DNA of 14,051 bases from assembly GCA_022511485.1 (NCBI GenBank), contig JAFLUJ010000001.1, forward strand, positions 1 to 14,051, given 5' to 3'. Made by a program: the position numbers and the translations under genes. Below the pieces are notes generated by a model. That model saw nothing but the letters and a program-made list of their open reading frames with translations. It was not told where the DNA came from and did no database searches. The stretch's first letter is position 1. Every line of letters begins with the position of its first letter. Shown here one piece after another: positions 1-7,596 of this stretch. The DNA is from Oscillospiraceae bacterium (GTDB taxonomy: Bacteria; Bacillota; Clostridia; Oscillospirales; Ruminococcaceae).

Positions 1-139
1 CTCACCCCACTCTCCGTTTTAGCGCAAAAGGAGTTTCGCGCTCTGCGGAGCGCGACAAGGGGCTGCTCGCCCCTTGACCCTCGCCAGCGCGAGGCTGCGC
101 TGGACCAGCCAGACGATTTTCGCAAAGCGAAAATCGAAA
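1..139 (+). repeat. GC-rich multi-hairpin dispersed repeat, copy 1
   Basis: Noncoding block made of successive hairpins: CGCGCTC/GAGCGCG (37-43 with 48-54), CAAGGGGC/GCCCCTTG (56-63 with 69-76), CCAGCGC/GCGCTGG (84-90 with 97-103) and a 10-bp stem CGATTTTCGC/GCGAAAATCG (114-123 with 127-136, loop AAA). CCTCGC/GCGAGG (79-84 with 89-94) competes with the third hairpin. CGCAAAGC/GCTTTGCG (121-128 with 141-148) competes with the fourth and exists only in this copy. The reverse complement of 10939-11077 aligns over the full 139 bases without a gap, with 122 identities by hand count. The left boundary may lie outside the window. No protein or terminal inverted repeat of an insertion sequence was seen. 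It is probably a genome-wide structured repeat of the REP or MITE kind; that class is inferred. Confidence 0.85.
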
Positions 140-201
140 AGCTTTGCGCCGCTAAATTATGATTTATATTAATCATTCAGAAAAGCTTTATAAAAACATC
201 A

Positions 202-236
202 GCGGTTAGAGCGATGATCTCCATTGCTCTAACCGC
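202..236 (-). terminator. Rho-independent terminator of the DUF4358 gene
   Basis: The arms GCGGTTAGAGC (202-212) and GCTCTAACCGC (226-236) form an 11-bp perfect stem, extendable inward by four pairs including one G-T. Read on the minus strand the hairpin is followed by TGATGTTTTTATAAAG, a usable U-run. It begins 27 bases past the stop codon at 263. Confidence 0.8.
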
Positions 237-262
237 CGTCAATTCTTATATAATGCCCTTTG

Positions 263-793
263 TTATAAAAGTCCCTCAACGATCTCCTTTGCCCTGTCGT
301 TATCTGAGCAGGCTGCGAAGATAACCCAGTTATCCTTTTCGATAACTGCCGCACCCTCAAGCTTATAGACCTCGTCGGGAGTGTAGTCCCTGTAAAGAGC
401 AAGCTGACTGTCAAGACGTTTCCGAACAGCTTCTGCGCCGGCTTTTGCACTGTCAGCACTGTCAAAACGGAACACTGCAAGCTCGTCCGGATATGCTCCG
501 CTTCCACAGATAAAGACCGACATATCAGTAACGGAAGCAGTGTCAATATCGTAGAATGCTCCTATGTTTTCTGCGGTCTTTTCAATTGCGGAGGAGATCT
601 CTATTTCTGCCGTTATTGCTGCCGTAATATCCGCAGCGGATGTCTCTGCTTTTGCTGCTTCCGTATCGGAAACCGACGCCGCAGACGCAGGCTCCGGAGT
701 TCCGTCAACAGGAACAGTGCCCGGTTCTTTTTCACAAGCTGCAAGCAGCAATGCTGATAAAGCTGCTGCAATAATTATTGCTGTTTTTTTCAT
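263..793 (-). CDS. DUF4358 domain-containing lipoprotein
   Basis: Predicted 176-residue lipoprotein on the outer face of the membrane; function unknown. A lipoprotein signal peptide runs from MKKTAIII to the lipobox LAAC, with the lipidated Cys at residue 20. An Ala/Ser/Thr/Glu-rich linker covers about 21-65. A compact domain (about 66-176) resembles DUF4358, including the PDELAVFRF segment (102-110) and a DYTPDEVYKLEGAAV stretch (136-150). The start at 793 was chosen over the ATG at 811 because AAAGGATC lies about 10 bases upstream and the signal peptide begins there. It lies 63 bases downstream of the SGNH hydrolase on the same strand with no terminator between, so co-transcription is likely. 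From memory, DUF4358 genes in Clostridia often sit near MBOAT acyltransferases and SGNH/DHHW proteins, which suggests a role in envelope acyl-group modification. That role is inferred. Confidence 0.85.
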   Translation of the reverse strand: MKKTAIIIAAALSALLLAACEKEPGTVPVDGTPEPASAASVSDTEAAKAETSAADITAAITAEIEISSAIEKTAENIGAFYDIDTASVTDMSVFICGSGAYPDELAVFRFDSADSAKAGAEAVRKRLDSQLALYRDYTPDEVYKLEGAAVIEKDNWVIFAACSDNDRAKEIVEGLL

Positions 794-856
794 ATATATT
801 GATCCTTTCATCAGGAATCCCCCAAAAACCTCAAAGGAGATTTCCAGAGTTTCCTA

Positions 857-1954
857 TTAATAAATTCCTAATATTTCCGTAGGCGGAAGAATTTCCGTCT
901 GCTCAGCCGGAGGCTCGGTCACGGCAGATGTTGTTTCTGTAAATGTTTCCGTGACCGTTTCTGTAACGGTTTCAATGATCGTCTCAGTGACAGTAACAGT
1001 TGCCGGTTCGGTCACTGCGGGAACAGCCGCAGCAGTCACAGGTGGAATTACAGCAACCGTTTCGGGAACAAGACCCTCCGCCGCCGTCTGTACTGCGCTG
1101 AGTATTACCGGATAAGCATATGTCTTGAAATGGAGACCGTCATTTTCCGCGTAATGATCTGCCAGATAACCGGTGCTGTCTTTCAGCAGGGAGAACACGT
1201 CCACATAAAGAGCGGATTTTTCTCCTGCCAGCTTTTCGATATGACTGTTATATGCGGTGATGTTTTCTATCTTCTCGGGTTTTTCGCTCTCATGGGCAGC
1301 TGTAACGGGAGGGATAGATATAAGGACGATAAGCGCGTCGGGACAGGTCTTCCGAAGCTCGTCTATAAAGACCCCCATTCTCTCCGCCATATAATCCTCC
1401 GAAAGGTAGGAAAGTCCGTTTGTGCCAAGCATTATGCAGATACAGCCCGGATTCAGCCCCGCAGCCTTAGTGTAAACGCTTTCTCCGTTAATATCCGTAG
1501 TCATTACCGATGCAGGAGTAAGTCCTACCTGGGCGAAAACATTTTCCGGCTTTAAATATCCGTAGTTTACCAGACCCACGGAAAGCGAATCTCCCACCAT
1601 GAGCACCCTGTCAAAAAAAGAAGCGTCATATTCGGAGGAAGCCTGTACAGTTTCACCGGGAATGGTTGTTTCTGTGGGAGCTTCCGTTTCAGTTTCGGAT
1701 ACCTCTGCTGCCAAAGTGATCTCCGGAACGGGTTCTGTAGTCTCAGCCGGTGTAATGACCTCGATCTCCGGTTCAATAACATTTATATGCGTAGTATCGC
1801 CCTCAGCAGAAGCTTTATTTCCACTTAAAATATCAAAGCCATGCTGTCTTGCAAAATATATTCCTGTAAGCGCTGCCAGAACCACAGCTAAAAAGACTAT
1901 CGCCCATACTGCCGCAGTATCCGCCGCAGACGCTTTATCATTATAATGTGCCAT
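857..1954 (-). CDS. Membrane-anchored SGNH/GDSL-family hydrolase
   Basis: Predicted 365-residue serine esterase or acylhydrolase held at the outer membrane face by an N-terminal anchor (residues about 14-34). A Pro/Thr/Glu-rich linker (about 60-105) leads to an SGNH catalytic domain (about 113-295). Block I is MVGDSLSVG with the nucleophile Ser123, LGTNGL holds Asn179, and the C-terminal DGLH block supplies Asp272 and His275. The C-terminal 65 residues are Pro/Thr/Val-rich with repeated VTET units (about 320-342), resembling a wall-spanning or glycosylatable tail; no LPxTG motif is visible. The start at 1954 has AGGAAGG about 6 bases upstream and is preferred to an in-frame TTG at 1972. The substrate is unknown; O-acetyl groups on polysaccharide or peptidoglycan are plausible. 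It is the first gene of a likely two-gene unit with the DUF4358 lipoprotein. Confidence 0.88.
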   Translation of the reverse strand: MAHYNDKASAADTAAVWAIVFLAVVLAALTGIYFARQHGFDILSGNKASAEGDTTHINVIEPEIEVITPAETTEPVPEITLAAEVSETETEAPTETTIPGETVQASSEYDASFFDRVLMVGDSLSVGLVNYGYLKPENVFAQVGLTPASVMTTDINGESVYTKAAGLNPGCICIMLGTNGLSYLSEDYMAERMGVFIDELRKTCPDALIVLISIPPVTAAHESEKPEKIENITAYNSHIEKLAGEKSALYVDVFSLLKDSTGYLADHYAENDGLHFKTYAYPVILSAVQTAAEGLVPETVAVIPPVTAAAVPAVTEPATVTVTETIIETVTETVTETFTETTSAVTEPPAEQTEILPPTEILGIY

Positions 1955-2046
1955 AAAAAGCCTTCCTGACAATATAATATTTATTAAAATAGCTGTAATT
2001 TTTAGTATATTTTTAAAATAAAAAAGTAATATTCAAAAGTATTATT

Positions 2047-2075
2047 ATTATACTACATATCATGCTGTTTTTCAA
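2047..2075 (-). promoter_or_regulatory. Promoter of the SGNH hydrolase unit
   Basis: On the minus strand, TTGAAA (2075-2070) and TATAAT (2052-2047) are separated by exactly 17 bases, a near-consensus housekeeping promoter. It leaves an AT-rich 5' leader of roughly 85 bases before the start at 1954. Confidence 0.75.
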
Positions 2076-2208
2076 GCATATTTTTTATTTTCCGTCATTT
2101 GATACAAAGTGAAAACCGATCTGACCGTCTAAAATATGAAAGTTTACAGCAGCATATCAAATATGTAATTTTTTTCGTGAAAACATAATGAAATTTTGCA
2201 TATATTCC

Positions 2209-2237
2209 TTTACAAATGAAAAGATTTATAGTATAAT
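2209..2237 (+). promoter_or_regulatory. Promoter of the cyclophilin lipoprotein gene
   Basis: TTTACA (2209-2214), a 17-base spacer and TATAAT (2232-2237) lie 37 bases upstream of the chosen start at 2275. This also rules against the in-frame ATG at 2188, which lies upstream of the promoter. Confidence 0.78.
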
Positions 2238-2274
2238 ATGCTTTAGTTTATTTCAGAAAAGGAATGATAAGGAT

Positions 2275-3084
2275 ATGTTTAAAAGAACATTAAAAACAAT
2301 GGCAGCATTACTTACAGCAGCAGCGATGCTTGCAGGCTGCAAGGGAACTGCTGACACAGCTGATAACGGACTTGTAGACCAGCTTAACGAAGAAGATGCC
2401 GGAGCTGAAACCACAGCGGCTACAGTGGATTTTTTCAGTATTAACGACTGGCTTCCCGATGTGGAGATCCACAATTTTATAATGCCCGAGCCCGGTGAAA
2501 AGATCGCTGTTATGACCGTAAAGGATTACGGCGAGATAAAGATCAAGTTTTTCCCAGAGGACGCTGAAAAGGGCGTGGAGAATTTCATAGGTCTTGCAGA
2601 AATGGGATATTATGACGAGCTGATCTTCCATAGAGTAATCCCATATTTTATGAATCAGGGCGGAGATCCCAAAGGCAACGGCACAGGGGGAAAGTCCATC
2701 TGGGGAGATTCCTTTGAAGGCGGAACATCGGAAAATCTCTATCACTTTACCGGAGCTGTAGCTTATGCAAACAGCGGAGCAACCTCTACAAACGGAAGTC
2801 AGTTCTATATCGTGAATACTCCGGACGGATATATGTCAAACTCCTGCGCAGAGCTTCACACCGCCGCTCCTGACAGATTCAACTGGCCCGGCAATGTTGC
2901 GGAGCTTTACAATGAAAAGGGCGGAGTTCCTTTCCTTGACGGTGGATACACTGTATTCGGACAGGTCTTTGAGGGCATGGACGTTGTAAGAGCTATCGCT
3001 CAGGTTGAGACAAATGAGGAAAATGACAAGCCTCTTACACCGGTCATAATTGAAAGCGTTCGTATTGTTGAGTATGAGGGTTAA
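2275..3084 (+). CDS. Cyclophilin-type peptidyl-prolyl cis-trans isomerase lipoprotein
   Basis: Predicted 269-residue lipoprotein foldase catalysing proline cis-trans isomerisation in exported proteins outside the membrane. The signal peptide ends in LAGC with the lipidated Cys at residue 22, followed by an acidic/Thr-rich linker (23-73). The cyclophilin domain spans about 76-267, with the active-site signature IFHRVI (Arg120), MNQGGDP (Gln128 region), AYANSGATSTNGSQFYI (163-179) and LDGGYTVFGQV (221-231). About 38 residues between NTP and LDGG (183-220) are longer than in minimal cyclophilins; such insertions occur in Clostridia. The Met at 2275 was chosen because it follows the promoter and begins the signal peptide, with AAAGGA and AAGGAT upstream. 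It has its own promoter, and a strong hairpin follows the stop. Confidence 0.93.
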   Translation: MFKRTLKTMAALLTAAAMLAGCKGTADTADNGLVDQLNEEDAGAETTAATVDFFSINDWLPDVEIHNFIMPEPGEKIAVMTVKDYGEIKIKFFPEDAEKGVENFIGLAEMGYYDELIFHRVIPYFMNQGGDPKGNGTGGKSIWGDSFEGGTSENLYHFTGAVAYANSGATSTNGSQFYIVNTPDGYMSNSCAELHTAAPDRFNWPGNVAELYNEKGGVPFLDGGYTVFGQVFEGMDVVRAIAQVETNEENDKPLTPVIIESVRIVEYEG

Positions 3085-3103
3085 TTTCCGAAAATACAAA
3101 TCT

Positions 3104-3136
3104 AAACAGGAGGAGCTTCAAGGCGTCCTCCTGTTT
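3104..3136 (+). terminator. Hairpin after the cyclophilin gene
   Basis: The arms AAACAGGAGGA (3104-3114) and TCCTCCTGTTT (3126-3136) form a perfect 11-bp stem with an 11-base loop, 19 bases past the stop at 3084. The T-run is short (TTT closing the stem), so termination may be partial and some transcription may continue into the MalY-type gene. No separate promoter for that gene was recognised. Confidence 0.6.
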
Positions 3137-3164
3137 CTGAAAATAAACAAAATAGGTGAGATGG

Positions 3165-4328
3165 ATGAAATACAATTTTGACACCCACGTCGAAAGACGT
3201 GGAACTGATTCATTAAAATGGAATGTAGAAGAAAACGAGCTTCCCATGTGGGTGGCTGACATGGATTTCGAGACCGCTCCGGAGATCAAAGCTGCGCTTC
3301 TGAAACGGGCGGAGCACGGAGTTTTCGGCTACACCGAAATTTCCGACAAATGGTACAGCGCCTATATTGACTGGTGGAAAAACCGTCATGGTTTTGAGAT
3401 GGAAAAAAGCTGGCTGATTTTCAGCACAGGTGTCGTTCCATCTATCTCCTCTGCCGTAAGGAAGCTTACAACTCCCGCAGAAAAGGTGCTTATCCAGACG
3501 CCTGTTTACGGAGTATTTTTTAATTCCGTCATAAACAACGGCAGACAGGTTCTGGAGAATCCACTTAAATATGACGGCAGCAGCTATGAAATTGATTTTG
3601 AGGATCTGGAGGAAAAGCTTTCTGATCCTCAGACCTCCATGATGATACTTTGTAATCCCCATAATCCTGTGGGAAAGATCTGGGACAGGGATACTCTTGC
3701 ACGTATAGGGGAGCTGTGCGCAAAGCATAATGTGGTAGTTCTTTCGGACGAGATACACTGCGATCTTACCGACCCGGGATGTGAGTATATCTCCTTTGCT
3801 TCCGTGTCGGAGGAGTGCAGAAAAAACAGCGTGACCTGTATTTCTCCTACAAAGGCGTTTAACATTGCAGGCTTGCAGACATCGGCTGTAGTTGTTCCGG
3901 ACGTGCGGCTGCGCCACAAAATATGGAGACAGCTTAATACGGACGAGGTCGCAGAACCGAACGCATTTGCCGCGGAGGCAGCCATCGCCGCATTTACCTC
4001 CGGAGGTCAGTGGCTTGACCAGCTTCGGGAGTATATTTTCCTCAACAAAAAAACGGTGGAGGAATATCTGAAAGCGGAAGTACCATCTATAAAGCTGCTG
4101 TCTTCACAGGCGACCTATCTTTTGTGGCTGGACTGCTCCGGTGTAAAGGGATTTGAGAACTCGGAGGTGCTGTCTAAATCTATACGTAAGGAAACGGGGC
4201 TGTATCTTTCCTCCGGAAGATTCTTCGGAGGAAACGGCAGCAGCTTTCTCCGAATGAACATTGCCTGTCCAAGGGATGTCCTGCTTGACGGACTTGACCG
4301 ATTAAAACGGTGGAACGATAAATCATAA
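3165..4328 (+). CDS. MalY/PatB-type PLP enzyme, putative cystathionine beta-lyase
   Basis: Predicted 387-residue cytoplasmic fold-type I PLP enzyme. The family cleaves the C-S bond of cystathionine or cysteine (C-S lyase) or acts as an aminotransferase. Features of the MalY/PatB group are LPMWVADMDF (26-35), ILCNPHNPVGKIW (161-173), VVLSDEIHCDL (191-201; Asp195 for the pyridine nitrogen), SPTKAFNIAGLQTS (227-240; Lys230 forms the internal aldimine) and the C-terminal carboxylate-binding Arg363 in FLRMN. Length matches the family (about 390). ATG 3165 is preferred over an in-frame GTG at 3156 because AGGTGAG sits just before it and the family normally begins near this MKYNFD segment. Substrate choice between methionine biosynthesis and cysteine desulfhydration cannot be settled from sequence. 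Confidence 0.9.
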   Translation: MKYNFDTHVERRGTDSLKWNVEENELPMWVADMDFETAPEIKAALLKRAEHGVFGYTEISDKWYSAYIDWWKNRHGFEMEKSWLIFSTGVVPSISSAVRKLTTPAEKVLIQTPVYGVFFNSVINNGRQVLENPLKYDGSSYEIDFEDLEEKLSDPQTSMMILCNPHNPVGKIWDRDTLARIGELCAKHNVVVLSDEIHCDLTDPGCEYISFASVSEECRKNSVTCISPTKAFNIAGLQTSAVVVPDVRLRHKIWRQLNTDEVAEPNAFAAEAAIAAFTSGGQWLDQLREYIFLNKKTVEEYLKAEVPSIKLLSSQATYLLWLDCSGVKGFENSEVLSKSIRKETGLYLSSGRFFGGNGSSFLRMNIACPRDVLLDGLDRLKRWNDKS

Positions 4329-4338
4329 TTTATAAGCC

Positions 4339-4368
4339 TTGACAACTCACTAAATTTTCTGATATAAT
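4339..4368 (+). promoter_or_regulatory. Consensus promoter of the GH43-lipoprotein unit
   Basis: TTGACA (4339-4344) and TATAAT (4363-4368) are both perfect consensus boxes, with an 18-base spacer. They begin 11 bases after the stop of the preceding gene and lie 59 bases upstream of the GH43 start. No operator-like dyad was recognised next to the boxes. Confidence 0.85.
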
Positions 4369-4427
4369 ATTGTAAAGTTTTCTTTCAAACTAAAAATTCA
4401 AGTCTGAATCCTCAGGAGGAAATTTTC

Positions 4428-5906
4428 ATGAAAAAGCAAGTTTTTAACCCATTTCTCCCCATCAATGAATGTATCCCTGACGGCGAACCTCACGTTTTCG
4501 GAGACAGAGTTTATCTTTACGGTTCCCATGACAAGGAGGGCGGCGAGACCTTCTGTATGCTTGACTATACAGTATATTCCGCTCCCGTTGACGATCTCAC
4601 CGACTGGCGGTGCGAGGGAGTGATCTACCGCGCCGAACAAGATCCCGATTACGCTGACAGAAAATATATGTACGCTCCCGATGTTGTTCAGGGAAACGAC
4701 GGGAAATATTATCTCTACTATTGTATGTCCGGAGATTTCGGAGTAGGCGGATATTTCGGACCTATCAGCGTTGCTGTATGCGATACTCCCGCGGGAAAAT
4801 ATGAATACATAGGCTGCGTCCGTTTTCCGGACGGAACTCCCATGAAAAAATATGTCTGCTTTGATCCGGGAGTAATAAACGATAACGGAACTATCCGTAT
4901 TTATTACGGCACTCAGTACGATTTTGAAGAGTGGGAAAACTTCGCACAAAACGAGGAGCTTATCAATACCGAAATGAATATGTTCGGCAAAAGCCGTGAG
5001 GAAATTCTCGGAACTCCCGAAAGCGTTATGGGTCCCAGTATGGTAGTGGTCGGCGACGATATGATGACCGTCATCGGCGACCCTGTCCACATTATTCCCT
5101 ATAAGGTAAAGGGTACGGATTTTGAGGGACACCCCTTCTTTGAGGGAAGCTCCATCCGCAAGGTTGGAGATAAATATTATTTCATTTACTCCTCCAAGCA
5201 GAATCATGAGCTTTGCTATGCTACCAGTGACTATCCGGATAAGGATTTCCGTTTCGGAGGGACTATCGTTTCCAACGGAGACATAGGATTAAACGGCAGA
5301 ACTGAGAAGGATAAGCTTAACATGACCGGAACTACACACGGAAGTATCGAAAACATAAATGGTCAGTGGTATGTTTTCTACCACAGGCTCACCCACAAAT
5401 CGGACTACAGCAGACAGGCGTGTGCAGAGAAGATCGAGATAGCAGCAGACGGAAGCATAAAGCAGGTCGAAGTAACCTCCTGCGGACTTAACGGCGGAGC
5501 TCTTATAGCTGAGGAAAGTTATCCCGCTGTAATTGCCTGCAACATTACCAACGGAAATATGCCTCACGGCTGCAATAAAATATTTACTGACAGCTTTCCC
5601 AATGTAAACCATGACGACACCGGAAGATTCATTGCTGAGATCGCTGACGGCACTCTTATAGGATACAAGTATTTCAGATTCGAGGGAAATACATCCCTTG
5701 CTCTCACAATAAGAGGCAGCGGAGAGGGACATTTTGAGATAACCGACGAGACCGGAAAGGCTCTCGGCACAGCGGCTGTTTCACCTTCGGAGGATTGGAA
5801 AAAGATCACCTGTCCGATAGATACTGACAAGGGAGACCATGCTCTGTTCCTTACATACAAAGGCAGCGGACAGACCGCTCTTATGGAGATCGGATTCGGT
5901 GCATAA
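4428..5906 (+). CDS. Glycoside hydrolase family 43 protein with C-terminal beta-sandwich module
   Basis: Predicted 492-residue cytoplasmic glycosidase (no signal peptide), probably acting on arabinose- or xylose-containing oligosaccharides after uptake. The five-bladed GH43 domain occupies about 8-345. The likely base is Asp18 in IPDGEPHVFGDRVYLYGSHD, the pKa-modulating Asp is Asp146 in CFDPGV, and the general acid is Glu239 in FFEGSSIRKVGDKYYFIYSS. YMYAPDVV (80-87) and GTTHGSI (301-307), followed by GQWYVFYHR, are also family-typical. Residues about 365-492 look like a CBM6-type beta-sandwich (SLALTIRGSGEGHFEI, DKGDHALFLTYKGSG). The start has AGGAGG 8 bases upstream. Specificity (alpha-L-arabinofuranosidase or beta-xylosidase) is not decidable here. 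The next gene begins 15 bases after the stop, so the two are probably one operon. Confidence 0.93.
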   Translation: MKKQVFNPFLPINECIPDGEPHVFGDRVYLYGSHDKEGGETFCMLDYTVYSAPVDDLTDWRCEGVIYRAEQDPDYADRKYMYAPDVVQGNDGKYYLYYCMSGDFGVGGYFGPISVAVCDTPAGKYEYIGCVRFPDGTPMKKYVCFDPGVINDNGTIRIYYGTQYDFEEWENFAQNEELINTEMNMFGKSREEILGTPESVMGPSMVVVGDDMMTVIGDPVHIIPYKVKGTDFEGHPFFEGSSIRKVGDKYYFIYSSKQNHELCYATSDYPDKDFRFGGTIVSNGDIGLNGRTEKDKLNMTGTTHGSIENINGQWYVFYHRLTHKSDYSRQACAEKIEIAADGSIKQVEVTSCGLNGGALIAEESYPAVIACNITNGNMPHGCNKIFTDSFPNVNHDDTGRFIAEIADGTLIGYKYFRFEGNTSLALTIRGSGEGHFEITDETGKALGTAAVSPSEDWKKITCPIDTDKGDHALFLTYKGSGQTALMEIGFGA

Positions 5907-5921
5907 ACAGGGAGACAAACT

Positions 5922-7193
5922 ATGAAATATACAAGCATACTAACAGCTCTTATTCTCGCTTTGGCACTGACCTCCTGTGCAAATGCAGATACCGGCTCAG
6001 TAAATGAAACAGGATCAAATAACGAAGCTTCCACATCATTTGCTGCGGAAGATCTGACAGAGGAAATTTTAAATGAGACCTCCGAAGCAGTCCCGGAAAC
6101 AGAAACGGTTTCCGAAACCGAAGCAGAAACAGAGACGGCGGAGACCACCGAAGCTGAAATTTCTCAGGAAGCAGAATTGACCTTTATAACGGAAACTGAC
6201 AGCAGCGGCATAACATTTTTAAAAGTACCTCCTGAAACAAAATATTACGAATGCAGATTTACAGATAAAAATGTTATAACTGACCCGTCGGAATTTAAGG
6301 ATCAGGAGCTTCTTGAAAACGCCCAAAAGCTTGTGAACGATCATAAGATAGTTATTGAACCTACTGAATTTACCGAGGGTGGAACGTATACATATCAAGG
6401 TGGATTTGTATCCGCCATAACATCTGATTTTAACGGTGACGGACAAAATGAAAGTGTGTTCCTTTTCACATATGTCCCAGCCGATGAGGATGATGAAGTT
6501 ATTTTCTTTACCGGTATGATGCTTGACCGTATCGTATATGCAGACAGCAGCGGAAAGCTTTCATTAATTGACGAGGAATTTTCCTATACCTCCGAAATAG
6601 CAGAGCTTGAATATAACGGATTCAGCCATCTGGTCGTAAACGGGGGACATAATAATATGTCCTCAAAGGTCTGCATTTACAGTGTACGTCCCGATGGTTT
6701 AAAGCTTGAGATCACCGACGGTTCTATACTTGGATACAGCGACTGCATATCAGATGGTTTTCTGCTTAAATTGAGGATACCACAGTATCAGAATTGGTTT
6801 GTCTGCTGGAACAATGACATTAAGGAATATGTTACTGTTTATCCCGATTATCCTGACAGCTCCGAAGCAGATAAAATAAAAAAAGAGCTGGACATTGATA
6901 CTGACGATGACGCGGGAGTTGCTGTTTTCGGGGGAAAATATGTAAGCCTTTATTTTCATGACGGTATTGACTATAATAAACCGGAGATCAGATTTAATCC
7001 GTATATGGAGATCGACCAGCTCTCCATTCCGGAATCCTATGTCACTTACATATACGAGGACGGAAAATATACAAAATCCCTTGATGACAGAGGTTTCAGT
7101 GTTATTATTTCTGCACGTCCCGGAATTGACAATTTCTATCTTACTGATCTCGATATTGACGCAGCTGCTAAAAATCTTATCCCACTTGAATAA
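5922..7193 (+). CDS. Lipoprotein with acidic linker and one EF-hand-like repeat
   Basis: Predicted 423-residue lipoprotein; family not recognised. The signal peptide ends in LTSC with the lipidated Cys at residue 19. Residues about 25-85 are a Glu/Thr-rich spacer (VPETETVSETEAETETAETTEAE) of the kind that lifts a domain off the surface. The rest is a mostly beta-type domain. It includes SDFNGDGQNE (168-177), an EF-hand-like or FG-GAP-like loop with Asp169, Asn171, Asp173 and Glu177 able to bind calcium. GGAG-type AGGGAG precedes the start, and the gene follows GH43 by 15 bases, so co-transcription is likely. A role in sensing or binding the sugar processed by GH43 is possible but unproven, since no binding motif is visible. 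A strong terminator follows the stop. Confidence 0.82.
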   Translation: MKYTSILTALILALALTSCANADTGSVNETGSNNEASTSFAAEDLTEEILNETSEAVPETETVSETEAETETAETTEAEISQEAELTFITETDSSGITFLKVPPETKYYECRFTDKNVITDPSEFKDQELLENAQKLVNDHKIVIEPTEFTEGGTYTYQGGFVSAITSDFNGDGQNESVFLFTYVPADEDDEVIFFTGMMLDRIVYADSSGKLSLIDEEFSYTSEIAELEYNGFSHLVVNGGHNNMSSKVCIYSVRPDGLKLEITDGSILGYSDCISDGFLLKLRIPQYQNWFVCWNNDIKEYVTVYPDYPDSSEADKIKKELDIDTDDDAGVAVFGGKYVSLYFHDGIDYNKPEIRFNPYMEIDQLSIPESYVTYIYEDGKYTKSLDDRGFSVIISARPGIDNFYLTDLDIDAAAKNLIPLE

Positions 7194-7202
7194 TATGAAA
7201 AC

Positions 7203-7235
7203 AGCTCCCACTGCTTGTTAAAAGCGGCGGGAGCT
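7203..7235 (+). terminator. Terminator between convergent lipoprotein and XRE genes
   Basis: Arms 7203-7214 (AGCTCCCACTGC) and 7224-7235 (GCGGCGGGAGCT) pair over 12 positions with one A-C mismatch and one T-G pair; the loop is 9 bases. The T-rich tail from 7236 consists of an 11-base unit, TCTATTTTAAT, repeated about 2.6 times (7237-7265). On the minus strand GTTTTCATATTA follows the stem, so it may also stop XRE transcription. Confidence 0.85.
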
Positions 7236-7259
7236 TTCTATTTTAATTCTATTTTAATT

Positions 7260-7568
7260 CTATTTTTTATCCGATTTTAGATCGGTCAGCGGCTTTCTGC
7301 TTTTATTTATAACATTGTCGGGAAAAACCGAAGCGTCAAGCAGATCAGCAGGGGAAATATCCAAGGCGTCCGCTATATTGAAAAGCACCTCAACTGTAAA
7401 ATTGCGTGCCGCGTTCGGAGCTTCAACCATACTTATAAGTGACCGACTTACATTTGCCTTTTCTGCAAGCTTTTCCTGAGACATTCCTCTTATTCTTCTT
7501 AATGTCGAAATTGCAATTCCAAGTTGGATCAGTCTGTCACGATTTTTAAATTCTACTGCTTTACTCAT
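7260..7568 (-). CDS. XRE-family helix-turn-helix regulator
   Basis: Predicted 102-residue DNA-binding protein. A Cro/C1-type HTH spans about residues 16-77: LGIAISTLRRIRGMSQEKLAEKANVSRSLISMVEAP holds helices 1-3 with the recognition helix near 41-51, and FTVEVLFNIADALDISPADLL completes the five-helix fold. A short basic tail follows. The ATG at 7568 is preferred to a TTG at 7586 because GGGGGA precedes it at about 10 bases. It is divergent from the SLOG gene, and a near-perfect palindrome (7597-7613) lies just upstream, consistent with autoregulation and possible control of the neighbour. No promoter of its own was clear. Confidence 0.9.
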   Translation of the reverse strand: MSKAVEFKNRDRLIQLGIAISTLRRIRGMSQEKLAEKANVSRSLISMVEAPNAARNFTVEVLFNIADALDISPADLLDASVFPDNVINKSRKPLTDLKSDKK

Positions 7569-7596
7569 ACATTTTATTTCCCCCAAGGTATTTACT

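Larger units (their letters stand above)
1955..2274. other. Divergent intergenic region, AT-rich
   Basis: This 320-base gap separates the divergent SGNH hydrolase and cyclophilin genes. It holds one promoter for each direction (2047-2075 minus; 2209-2237 plus) and long A/T runs. Between 2076 and 2208 I see no convincing hairpin, RNA or open reading frame. Confidence 0.7.

Noticed and set aside
36..103. CRISPR-like array or tRNA in the GC-rich block
   Set aside because: There are no regularly spaced direct repeats and no cloverleaf; the signals are nested inverted repeats.
1..139. Repeat copies as ends of a composite transposon enclosing 140-10938
   Set aside because: The copies are inverted about 10.9 kb apart, but the genes between are ordinary, there is no transposase, and no target duplication is visible. 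Independent dispersed copies are more likely.
1130..1946. Plus-strand open frames opposite the SGNH gene
   Set aside because: They lack start signals and recognisable domains, and the opposite strand has clear SGNH blocks.
2188..2274. Upstream ATG for the cyclophilin gene
   Set aside because: It lies upstream of the TTTACA/TATAAT promoter and would bury the lipoprotein signal peptide.
7237..7268. The 11-base tandem TCTATTTTAAT as a regulatory repeat array
   Set aside because: It has fewer than three units and forms the T-rich tail of a terminator, which explains it.
7569..7586. TTG start for the XRE gene
   Set aside because: It overlaps the G-rich ribosome binding region that serves the ATG at 7568, and adds nothing typical of the family.
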